This document shows positions 1 through 5,467 of a stretch of DNA of 7,265 nt, in pieces. The position numbers and the translations under genes were made by a program. Origin of the DNA: Clostridiales bacterium UBA1246. GTDB lineage: Bacteria > Bacillota > Clostridia > Oscillospirales > Oscillospiraceae. The notes beneath the pieces were generated by a model that was not told the DNA's origin, ran no database searches, and saw only the letters and a program-made list of their open reading frames with translations. The stretch spans positions 3,266 through 10,530 of the forward strand of contig DBWE01000103.1 in the NCBI GenBank assembly GCA_002308315.1, written 5' to 3'. Position 1 is the first letter of the stretch. Each line of letters starts with the position of its first letter.

Positions 1-71
1 ACGCCGACCGCCATGTCCAGCACGTTGCCGCGCATTATGAAGGCCTTGAATTCTCCGAAAAACTTCTTCAT
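1..71 (-). CDS. mscL: Large-conductance mechanosensitive channel MscL (5' fragment)
   Basis: Only the first 23 codons and two bases are present; the gene runs off the left edge. The visible N-terminus contains the block MRGNVLDMAVGV, the highly conserved start of MscL: a short amphipathic N-terminal helix followed by the beginning of the first membrane helix. MscL is a homopentameric inner-membrane channel that opens under high membrane tension and releases solutes during hypo-osmotic shock. The start is supported by an AAAGGAAC ribosome-binding site (83-90) about 10 bases upstream. It begins 19 bases after the serS stop on the same strand, so it is probably the last visible gene of the parA-parB-serS run. 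Confidence in the family is high despite the short length; nothing can be said about the rest of the protein. Confidence 0.9.
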   Translation of the reverse strand, partial: MKKFFGEFKAFIMRGNVLDMAVG

Positions 72-90
72 TTTTCGACCGTTCCTTTCT

Positions 91-1386
91 TTACTTTTCG
101 TTCTTTTTTATGATCTCTATATTGCCGAGGTACTTTCTGAGCACCTCGGGGACCACTATGCTGCCGTCGCGCAGCTGGTTCTGCTCGACGATGGCGGGCA
201 TTATGCGGGAGGTGGCCAGACCGGAGCCGTTGAGAGTGTGGACGAACTCGGTCTTGCCCGTGGCCTCGCGGCGGAAGCGTATGGAGCCGCGGCGGGCCTG
301 ATAGTCGCGCGCGTTGGAAACGGAGGAGACCTCCTTGTAGCCGTTCATCGACGGAATGTGTATCTCTATATCATAGGTGCGGGCCATGGACGCAGAGCAG
401 TCGCCCGCGGCCAGCTTGACGGTGCGGAAGTGGAAGCCCAGGCCCTTTACGAGAGCCTCGGCCTTGCCGACCAGCTCCTCAAAGGCCTCGTCGGAACGCT
501 CGGGCAGCGTGTACTGCACCATTTCGACCTTGTTGAACTGATGTCCGCGCACCATGCCTCTTTCGTCGGCGCGGTAGCTGCCGGCTTCGCGGCGGAAGCA
601 GGGGGTATAGGAGATATATTTTCTCGGCAGCTCGCTTTCGTCGAGTATTTCGTCGCGGTGGAGGCTGACCAGAGCCGTTTCCGCGGTGGGCAGCATGAAG
701 TGACGGCGCATGTCCTCGGCGTTTTCCAGCCAGTACACGTCGTTTCTGAACTTGGGGAACTGTCCCGCGGTCAGGCCGCATTCGTAGCCCAGCATATGGG
801 GCACCAGCACCAGCTCGTAGCCGTCGGCCAGGTGAGTGTCGATAAAATAATTCAGCAGGGCCCATTCCAGCCTCGCGCCCATGCCGCGGTATATCCAAAA
901 TCCGTTTCCGGAGAGCTTCACGCCGCGCGCGTAGTCGATGAGGCCGAGGTCCGTGCAGAGATCCACGTGATTTTTCGGCTCGAAATCAAAGACCTTGGGC
1001 TCGCCGAAATAGCGCAGGGGCTCGTTGTTTTCCTTGCCGCCGGGCTTGAGGTCCGGGTCGGGAAGGTTGTACAGGCCGAACATGAGCTCTCTGTATTCGC
1101 CGTCGATATCCTTGATCGCGGCGTCGATCTCCTTGATGTTGTCGGACAGCTCCTTCATGCGGGCGAATACGGGGGCGGTATCCTCGCCGGCCTTCTTCAT
1201 CTGCGGCACCTGCTTAGACACCTTGTTCTGCTCCGCCTTAAGTGTCTCGGTCTTGAATATCAGCTCTCTTCGGGAAACGTCCAGCTCGAGGATGCGGTCG
1301 ATCTCCTTTGAAAAATCCGCGCCCTTGTCGAGATAACGCTGTTTGATGCCCTCGGGATCGTCCCTTATAAGCTTGATGTCGATCAT
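91..1386 (-). CDS. serS: Seryl-tRNA synthetase
   Basis: Cytoplasmic class II aminoacyl-tRNA synthetase that charges tRNA-Ser (and tRNA-Sec where present) with serine using ATP. The 431-residue length is normal for a bacterial SerRS. Residues about 1-110 form the charged helical arm (long coiled coil) that grips the tRNA-Ser extra arm. The catalytic core follows: LPTAE (232-236), motif 2 around CFRREAGS (263-270) with the arginine that contacts ATP, continuing to GHQFNKVEMV (281-290), and motif 3 GSGLATSRIMPAIVEQNQ (387-404) with its arginine at 394. The ATG overlaps the parB TGA (ATGA, 1383-1386). It has its own strong site, GGAGGA (1395-1400), 8 bases upstream inside the parB 3' end. No separate promoter or T-box leader is visible, so expression probably depends on the parA promoter with coupled or independent initiation. 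mscL follows after 19 bases. Confidence 0.97.
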   Translation of the reverse strand: MIDIKLIRDDPEGIKQRYLDKGADFSKEIDRILELDVSRRELIFKTETLKAEQNKVSKQVPQMKKAGEDTAPVFARMKELSDNIKEIDAAIKDIDGEYRELMFGLYNLPDPDLKPGGKENNEPLRYFGEPKVFDFEPKNHVDLCTDLGLIDYARGVKLSGNGFWIYRGMGARLEWALLNYFIDTHLADGYELVLVPHMLGYECGLTAGQFPKFRNDVYWLENAEDMRRHFMLPTAETALVSLHRDEILDESELPRKYISYTPCFRREAGSYRADERGMVRGHQFNKVEMVQYTLPERSDEAFEELVGKAEALVKGLGFHFRTVKLAAGDCSASMARTYDIEIHIPSMNGYKEVSSVSNARDYQARRGSIRFRREATGKTEFVHTLNGSGLATSRIMPAIVEQNQLRDGSIVVPEVLRKYLGNIEIIKKNEK

Positions 1387-2258
1387 TTCGGCTCTCCTCC
1401 ATTGTCAACGGCCAGGGCGTCCAGGGCGGTTATCACCCTGTCAAGGTCCTCGTTGCCGTAATATTCTATCTCTATTTTGCCTTTTTTTGTTCCGCTTTTT
1501 ATTTTGACGCGCCGTCCGAGGCGGGCAAGCAGCCTTTCCTCGAGCTCGGCGGCGTACACGCCCGCCGGGTCCGGCTTTTTCTGCCGGCGCTTTCCGGACG
1601 ACAGCTGCTGCTTTACCAGCAGCTCCGTCTGCCTCACGCTGAGGCCCTGCCGCAGCACCGCTTCGGCGACGGCAGTAATAAGCTCCTTCTTTTCGAGGGG
1701 GAGCAGCGCGCGCGCGTGGCCCGCGGAAAGGCGCCCGTCCTCGAGCATGGCGCAGACATCCTCCGGCAGGGAAAGCAGGCGCAGGGAGTTCGTCACCGCG
1801 GAGCGGGATCTGTTTATCTGGGAGGCGGCCGCCTCCTGGGTGAAGCCGAACTCGTCAATCAGAGAGCGTATGCCCTTAGCTTCCTCTATGGGGTTGAGGT
1901 CCTCCCGCTGAAGGTTTTCAACGAGGGCGAGCACCGCGGCGTCGCGGTCGTCGGCGTCGACGATCCGGGCGGGTATTTCCTTCAGCCCCGCCATTTTCGC
2001 CGCTCTCCAGCGGCGTTCCCCGGCGATTATTTGATAATAGCCCGTGCTGAGCCTCCGTACCGTTATGGGCTGAATAACGCCGTGCTCGGCGATGGACTCC
2101 GACAAAGCCGCGAGGCTTTCCCCGTCAAAGCGGGTCCGCGGCTGCTTTTCGGCCGACTCGACCTTCGATATCGGCAGAAAAGAGCAGTCGAGCTGTTCAT
2201 CGGATACGGACTCCGCGCCGAAAAGTGCTTCAAGACCGCTTCCGAGACCTTTTTTCAC
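1383..2258 (-). CDS. parB: Chromosome-partitioning protein ParB (Spo0J)
   Basis: CTP-dependent DNA clamp that loads at parS, spreads along DNA, recruits SMC and stimulates the ParA ATPase. From the GTG start the protein is 291 residues. It shows an N-terminal KKGLGSGLEALFG tail (2-14), typical of the ParA-interacting end, the QPRTRFD box (39-45), the CTP-binding GERRWRAA box (80-87), ENLQREDLNP (114-123), a helix-turn-helix around 140-165 for parS recognition, and a C-terminal dimerisation region (about 235-285). I chose GTG at 2258 over the ATG at 2273. A near-perfect GGGAGGT (2265-2271) lies 6 bases before the GTG, whereas the ATG has only a weak site, and the resulting N-terminus fits the family better. 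The GTG overlaps the parA stop as GTGA (2255-2258). The 3' end overlaps serS. Two matching parS sites lie nearby, just upstream of parA. Confidence 0.95.
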   Translation of the reverse strand: MKKGLGSGLEALFGAESVSDEQLDCSFLPISKVESAEKQPRTRFDGESLAALSESIAEHGVIQPITVRRLSTGYYQIIAGERRWRAAKMAGLKEIPARIVDADDRDAAVLALVENLQREDLNPIEEAKGIRSLIDEFGFTQEAAASQINRSRSAVTNSLRLLSLPEDVCAMLEDGRLSAGHARALLPLEKKELITAVAEAVLRQGLSVRQTELLVKQQLSSGKRRQKKPDPAGVYAAELEERLLARLGRRVKIKSGTKKGKIEIEYYGNEDLDRVITALDALAVDNGGEPK

Positions 2259-3028
2259 TTTTTGACCTCCCATCCGTTCTTTTTCATTATTTCTCCGGCA
2301 AGCTCCATATATGCCAGAGCGCCCCTGGAGCCCTTGTCGTACGCCATCACCGGCCGCCCGTGGCTGGGCGCCTCGCTGAGCCGGACGTTGCGCGGTATCA
2401 CTGTTTTGAAAACCGCGCCTTTAAGGTGTTTTTTCACCTCGTTCGCCACCTGCAGGGAGAGGTTCGTGCGGCCGTCGAACATCGTAAGCAGCACGCCCTC
2501 GACCTCGAGCGAGGGATTGTGCGAGCGCCGGATCATTTTCACGGAGGACATAAGATCGCTCAGCCCTTCAAGGGCGAGATATTCGCACTGCACCGGGATA
2601 AGGATGGAATCCGCGGCGCAGAGAGCGTTCAGCGTGAGCAGCTCCAGCAGAGCGGGGCAGTCTATAAGTATGCAGTCATAATCTTTTTTTACGGGCTCGA
2701 GAGCTTTTTTCAGCACGAACTCGCGGTCCTCGGCGTCGGTGAGAAGTATGCCGGTGCCGAAAAGGTCCTTGTTGCAGGGGATAACGTCGCCGTAGCGGGT
2801 GCGGATTATCGCTTTTTCGGCGGGTATCTCTTCGACGAGCACGTTGTATGTGCTCGGAAAGACCGTATTCTTGTCTATTCCCATGCCCGAGGTGCTGTGC
2901 CCCTGGGGGTCGGTATCCACGATAAGGCAGCGCAGACCCAGCGCGCTGAAAGACGCGCACAGATTGACGCAGGTAGTTGTTTTGCCCACGCCGCCTTTTT
3001 GATTGAATAAAGCTATCACCTTGCCCAT
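2255..3028 (-). CDS. parA: Chromosome-partitioning ATPase ParA (Soj)
   Basis: ParA-type ATPase that binds the nucleoid as an ATP dimer and, with ParB-parS, segregates chromosome origins; in Bacillus the homologue Soj also controls DnaA. The 257-residue protein is full length. It has the deviant Walker A KGGVGKTT (11-18) including the signature lysine, the A' box DTDPQGH (38-44), the Walker B strand ending in Asp123 (CILIDCP, 119-125), and the conserved GRTNLS (186-191) and RNVRLSEAPS (213-222) segments carrying the arginines used for DNA binding in Soj. The Walker B tail reads DCPALLELLT where DCPPSLGLLT is more usual, a modest deviation. The start is fixed by the family N-terminus, yet there is no ribosome-binding site upstream. 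The -10 box ends only 9 bases before the ATG, which suggests a leaderless message. The stop overlaps the parB start by 4 bases. Confidence 0.97.
   Translation of the reverse strand: MGKVIALFNQKGGVGKTTTCVNLCASFSALGLRCLIVDTDPQGHSTSGMGIDKNTVFPSTYNVLVEEIPAEKAIIRTRYGDVIPCNKDLFGTGILLTDAEDREFVLKKALEPVKKDYDCILIDCPALLELLTLNALCAADSILIPVQCEYLALEGLSDLMSSVKMIRRSHNPSLEVEGVLLTMFDGRTNLSLQVANEVKKHLKGAVFKTVIPRNVRLSEAPSHGRPVMAYDKGSRGALAYMELAGEIMKKNGWEVKK
2265..2271 (-). promoter_or_regulatory. Ribosome-binding site that decides the parB start
   Basis: On the minus strand these bases read GGGAGGT, close to a full anti-Shine-Dalgarno match. They sit 6 bases before the GTG at 2258-2256, and the first base is the last base of the alternative ATG (2273-2271). 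If the ATG were used, this motif would lie inside the coding region. Its strength and spacing favour the GTG. The site lies within the last codons of parA, so ribosomes finishing parA would stop right at the parB start. Confidence 0.75.
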
Positions 3029-3037
3029 AATAGGTTG

Positions 3038-3065
3038 ATTATACCACGATGAGCGGGATTTTCAA
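3038..3065 (-). promoter_or_regulatory. Sigma-A promoter of the parA-parB-serS run
   Basis: On the minus strand a -35 TTGAAA (3065-3060), a 16-base spacer and a perfect -10 TATAAT (3043-3038) are visible. TGG immediately before the -10 gives an extended -10 motif (TGnTATAAT). Start of transcription is expected around 3030-3032, only a few bases from the parA ATG at 3028. The first parS ends 16 bases upstream of the -35 box, so bound ParB could affect this promoter; that is inference. Confidence 0.85.
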
Positions 3066-3081
3066 CAGTAATCATGACAAA

Positions 3082-3097
3082 TGTTTCACGTGAAACA
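3082..3097. other. parS centromere-like site 1
   Basis: The sequence TGTTTCACGTGAAACA is an exact match to the bacterial chromosomal parS consensus and a perfect 16-base palindrome; it extends to 18 bases (3081-3098). parS is where ParB loads in its CTP-bound form before sliding along DNA. It lies 16 bases upstream of the parA -35 box and 119 bases from the second copy. Confidence 0.97.
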
Positions 3098-3098
3098 T

Positions 3099-3197
3099 AT
3101 ATAACTTCCGTTTTTATAGACAGGCAAGGCGGGCGAAAGGCGTCGGCGGGGCGCGTCTGAAGCGCGTCCGGCGAAACGGTCTCAGAGGCTGCCCGCG
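3099..3197. other. Intergenic spacer between the two parS sites
   Basis: About 100 bases with no plausible gene. The first 20 or so are AT-rich (around TTTTTATAGA); the rest is strongly GC-rich. A distant inverted repeat, GCGGGC (3129-3134) with GCCCGC (3191-3196), and a small GCGC/GCGC hairpin around 3150-3165 are visible but weak. I see no DnaA boxes, no convincing promoter and no open reading frame with a ribosome-binding site. The spacer sets the distance between the two ParB loading sites and separates the divergent promoters. Confidence 0.6.
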
Positions 3198-3200
3198 AAA

Positions 3201-3216
3201 TGTTTCACGTGAAACA
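3201..3216. other. parS centromere-like site 2
   Basis: Second exact copy of TGTTTCACGTGAAACA. The perfect palindrome extends to 22 bases (3198-3219), longer than at site 1. Its right edge touches, and the extended palindrome overlaps, the -35 box (3217-3222) of the nitroreductase promoter. ParB bound here would sit directly against or over that promoter. Confidence 0.97.
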
Positions 3217-3246
3217 TTTACACGGAACGGGGAAAAAGTGTATAAT
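3217..3246 (+). promoter_or_regulatory. Sigma-A promoter of the nitroreductase gene
   Basis: A -35 TTTACA (3217-3222, one change from TTGACA), an 18-base spacer and a perfect -10 TATAAT (3241-3246) are visible. Transcription should start at about 3252-3254, at the base of the first leader hairpin, giving a leader of about 90 bases. The -35 box begins one base after the parS 2 core, so RNA polymerase and ParB probably compete for this DNA; this is inferred from position. Confidence 0.8.
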
Positions 3247-3250
3247 AACG

Positions 3251-3318
3251 CCGGGGCCGCGGAGAACGGCGGTCCCGGGAAGGGCGGGACAGCCTCGATG
3301 AGCGAGGAGGCTCCCGCC
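3251..3318 (+). promoter_or_regulatory. Structured mRNA leader with two GC-rich hairpins
   Basis: Hairpin 1 pairs 3251-3260 with 3269-3278 (10 pairs, one G-U) around an 8-base loop. Hairpin 2 pairs GGCGGGA (3283-3289) with TCCCGCC (3312-3318) and GCCTC (3292-3296) with GAGGC (3307-3311), with a 2-base bulge and a 10-base loop. A competing inner fold, CCTCG/CGAGG around ATGAG, is possible. No run of T follows, so it is not a standard terminator. The ribosome-binding site lies about 11 bases downstream, outside the folds. It could protect the 5' end or be a regulatory RNA; I do not recognise a known riboswitch class. Confidence 0.6.
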
Positions 3319-3343
3319 GAAAATGAGCAAAGGAGAAACGGTC

Positions 3344-3874
3344 ATGCAGAATGAAACGCTGAAGGTGATAAGAGCAAGAAGAAGCACGCGCAGCTATCTT
3401 AAGGACATGATAAGCGACGAAGAGCTGGGCGCGATCCTCGAGGCGGGCCTCTGGGCGCCCACGGCGCGCAACGAGCAGGAGATATCCGTCGCCGTGGTAC
3501 GCGGAGGGGAAGTGATGGCCGCCTTCAAGGAGGATTTCAAAAAGAACAATCAGAGAGGCGCGCGCTTCGACAATTTCGATTACAACGCCCCGGTGTTCCT
3601 CTTCCTTTACGGCCCCCGCGATTTCCCCTATACCGAGATGGACAGCGGCATCGTCGCCGAGAACATGGCGCTCGCGGCGGAGAGCCTGGGCCTCGGAACG
3701 GTGCTCATCGGCTGCATCCGCGATTTTATGCGCTCCGACGCGGCGCAGGGATGGAGAGAACGCTTCGGCATGACGGAAAACGATATCTTCACTCTCGGCG
3801 TGGCGATAGGCCGCAAGGACAGGGAGACAGCCGAAAGGCCGAGAAAGGAAAACCGCGTCAGGTTCATCAACTGA
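3344..3874 (+). CDS. Nitroreductase-family flavoprotein
   Basis: Predicted FMN-dependent, probably dimeric cytoplasmic oxidoreductase of the nitroreductase fold; members reduce nitro compounds, quinones or flavins with NAD(P)H. The natural substrate cannot be inferred. The 176-residue protein is a minimal single-domain form. It has the FMN phosphate-binding RRSTRSY (12-18), APTARNEQ (38-45), a DSGIVAENMALAAESLGLGTVLIGC stretch (100-124) typical of the family, and the C-terminal GVAIG...PRKENRVRFI (152-175). No ferredoxin domain is attached. I chose the ATG at 3344 because AGGAG (3331-3335) lies 8 bases upstream and the protein then begins like its family. An in-frame ATG at 3323 would add seven residues but is spaced about 12 bases from AGGAGG (3305-3310), which is tied up in hairpin 2. 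It is transcribed divergently from parA, from a promoter touching parS 2, and its 3' end overlaps gpr by 8 bases. Confidence 0.9.
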   Translation: MQNETLKVIRARRSTRSYLKDMISDEELGAILEAGLWAPTARNEQEISVAVVRGGEVMAAFKEDFKKNNQRGARFDNFDYNAPVFLFLYGPRDFPYTEMDSGIVAENMALAAESLGLGTVLIGCIRDFMRSDAAQGWRERFGMTENDIFTLGVAIGRKDRETAERPRKENRVRFIN

Positions 3875-4772
3875 GAAGCTGGGTTATGTCGGCGACGCTC
3901 AGCTCATCCTGAAGGGCGAGATTGAGCGCATAGCCTATCAGCTTTGAAATATCCTCGATCCGCGCGTCTATCTCCCGCGGCGTTACGATCATGGACCGGC
4001 CGAAGGAGCCGAAGTCCTCGGAGTCAAATTTTCCAATATTTGCCATTTCGGCAAGATCGGCCGCGAGAGTGGCGGCGTCCACCACCGTGGGAACGCCGAC
4101 GGCGATCACGGGCACCGACAGGGTGCGCAGGCTCAGCTCGGCCCTGCTGTTGCCCACGCCGGAGCCGGGGATTATGCCGGCGTCGGAAAGCTGTACCGTG
4201 CGGCATACTCGGCCAAGGCGGCGGGAGGCGAGAGCGTCGACCGCGATAACGGCCGAGGGCCGAAGGGCCGAGACGAGGGCGCGCACCATTTCCGCGCTTT
4301 CCACACCGGTCACGCCGCAGACGCCGGTCTTTACCACCGAAACGCGCCGCAGAAATCCGAAATGCTCGGGCAGGGACTCTGTAAGATGGCGCGTTGCCAG
4401 CACGTAGCCCGCGCTTCTCGGGCCGAGATCGTCGGGCGTGATCGCGCTGTTGCCGAGGCCGGCCACCAGCACGTCCGCTTTTCGGTCCGGGCCGAGAAGA
4501 GAGCGCAGCCGGGAGGCCAGCAGCTCCGCCCCGCGGTCGAAGGCGCCTTCCTCTTTTGCGAGGAGCTCGCCGAGCTCGACGGTGATATAAGTCCCCACGG
4601 GTTTTCCGAGAGCCTCGGCGCCGCGTTCGTCGAGCACGCGGAGAGTTTCCACGGTATAGCCGCCGACCGTTTCCGTATCGGCCGCAACGCCGTCGGGAAG
4701 CACGCCGGCGCCCGCGCTTTCGCGCCACAGGTCTCTTGCCTCTGCGGCAAGATCGGTGCGTTTTTCGTTCAT
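3867..4772 (-). CDS. gpr: Germination protease GPR (spore protease)
   Basis: Endoprotease made as a zymogen in the developing forespore; it degrades small acid-soluble spore proteins (SASPs) during germination. Family marks are GLGNSAITPDDLGP (105-118), TRHL (127-130), GVCGVTGVES (150-159), VIAVDALASR (175-184), PGSGVGN (202-208) and GVPTVVDA (226-233), then VTPREID (263-269). Asp114 and Asp179 correspond to the two aspartates proposed as catalytic in Bacillus GPR. At 301 residues it is about 70 shorter than the Bacillus protein: the segment between the VVDA region and VTPREID is reduced to a short linker, and the propeptide before the self-cleavage motif TD-LA is only about seven residues (about 15 in Bacillus megaterium). 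GGGGTGAT (4778-4785 region) precedes the ATG. It stands alone on its strand, divergent from the DUF3786-like gene and convergent with the nitroreductase gene. Confidence 0.93.
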   Translation of the reverse strand: MNEKRTDLAAEARDLWRESAGAGVLPDGVAADTETVGGYTVETLRVLDERGAEALGKPVGTYITVELGELLAKEEGAFDRGAELLASRLRSLLGPDRKADVLVAGLGNSAITPDDLGPRSAGYVLATRHLTESLPEHFGFLRRVSVVKTGVCGVTGVESAEMVRALVSALRPSAVIAVDALASRRLGRVCRTVQLSDAGIIPGSGVGNSRAELSLRTLSVPVIAVGVPTVVDAATLAADLAEMANIGKFDSEDFGSFGRSMIVTPREIDARIEDISKLIGYALNLALQDELSVADITQLLS

Positions 4773-4783
4773 TCATTATCACC

Positions 4784-4809
4784 CCGACGTATTTTTTGCG
4801 AATCGTCGG
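4784..4809. repeat. Short inverted repeat between gpr and the DUF3786-like gene
   Basis: CCGACG (4784-4789) and CGTCGG (4804-4809) are perfect inverted copies around a 14-base AT-rich centre that contains the possible gpr -10 element. This could be a small operator in the divergent promoter region or chance in GC-rich DNA. Apart from this I see no clear sigma-A promoter for the rightward gene in the 62-base gap. Confidence 0.35.
4790..4799 (-). promoter_or_regulatory. Possible forespore (sigma-F/G type) -10 element of gpr
   Basis: On the minus strand the sequence GCAAAAAATA matches the sigma-F -10 pattern GGnnAnAnTA at all fixed positions but one. It lies 17 bases before the gpr ATG, leaving room for the ribosome-binding site. 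Candidate -35 sequences upstream (CCATA, GCTAT) do not have ideal spacing, and no clean sigma-G CATnnTA box is present. gpr is a forespore gene in Bacillus, so the idea is reasonable, but the match is weak. Confidence 0.3.
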
Positions 4810-4834
4810 AGAATAGCTATGGAAAGGTAAGGAA

Positions 4835-5467
4835 ATGGCGTCAAATTACGAAAAAATGCTGCTGGGGGCAAAAGAGCTGTTCCTGCGGCGGGATCAGGAG
4901 GAAATGATCCGCATATGGGGGCTGGAGCACGACGGCGAGAGTATCCGGTTCGAGCTTTTTTCCCGCCCGATGACGCTGGACAGGAAAACCGCGCGGCTCG
5001 ACGCCGCGGGCGGAGAGGACATGCCGCCGATAAACCCCGTAAACGACTCCATGATCGTGTTCGATCTGCTCACTCGTCCGTCGGAGAGACCGAAGCTCAA
5101 GGGGGAGTGGGCGTCGATAAGCATGCTCGGCGGAGTGATCGGCGCCGGCCACGACAGACTGCTGGGTCACGATAGAGACGCCGCGTTTTTTTCCGGCGCC
5201 GCCGACGCTCTGGCGGAGGCCTGCCGGCGCATGAACGGGCTGCCCTTCGGAAAATCGGACGTCGGCTGCGTTATCCCCGTGTTCCGGGATTTTTCCGCCG
5301 CCCTGCAGTTCTGGGACGGCGACGACGAGTTCCCGGCACGGCTGAAGTTCCTTTTTGACGCGAACGCGCTGGACTTCATGCACTATGAGACCCTGTGGTA
5401 CGTCATGGAAGGGATATTGGCGAGACTGAAATATCTTTTCGGAGAAAAAAAGGGGAATGCCGTATGA
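4835..5467 (+). CDS. DUF3786-like protein of unknown function
   Basis: A 210-residue, apparently soluble protein without signal peptide or membrane segment. I place it in the DUF3786 family from memory of its pattern: KGEWASISMLGG (89-100), a DVGCVIPVF strand (142-150), and above all the acidic LQFWDGDDEFPARLKFLFD block (157-175) followed by HYETLWYV (183-190). The function of this family is not established; there is no Fe-S cysteine cluster here (only Cys130 and Cys145), so a metal-cluster role is not supported by the sequence. The ATG at 4835 has AAGGTAAGGA (4824-4833) just upstream, with somewhat close spacing. The stop overlaps the galE start as ATGA (5464-5467), which implies translational coupling. 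No clear promoter is visible upstream. Confidence 0.8.
   Translation: MASNYEKMLLGAKELFLRRDQEEMIRIWGLEHDGESIRFELFSRPMTLDRKTARLDAAGGEDMPPINPVNDSMIVFDLLTRPSERPKLKGEWASISMLGGVIGAGHDRLLGHDRDAAFFSGAADALAEACRRMNGLPFGKSDVGCVIPVFRDFSAALQFWDGDDEFPARLKFLFDANALDFMHYETLWYVMEGILARLKYLFGEKKGNAV

Noticed and set aside
13..1311. 432-residue plus-strand open frame covering almost all of serS
   Set aside because: It is antisense to a clear seryl-tRNA synthetase, has no ribosome-binding site and no family resemblance, and arises from GC-rich codon use in serS.
1716..3010. Long plus-strand open frames opposite parA and parB
   Set aside because: They mirror strongly conserved minus-strand genes and lack start signals; treated as shadows.
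3099..3197. Possible replication origin between the parS sites
   Set aside because: parABS often lies near oriC, but I see no DnaA-box cluster or AT-rich unwinding region here.
3251..3318. Intrinsic terminator or mini-ykkC (guanidine-II) riboswitch in the nitroreductase leader
   Set aside because: No T run follows either hairpin, and the loops do not both carry the ACGR signature.
4024..4782. 252-residue minus-strand frame overlapping gpr, very rich in arginine
   Set aside because: It is a +1 shadow of gpr in GC-rich DNA; the arginine excess is a frame artefact.
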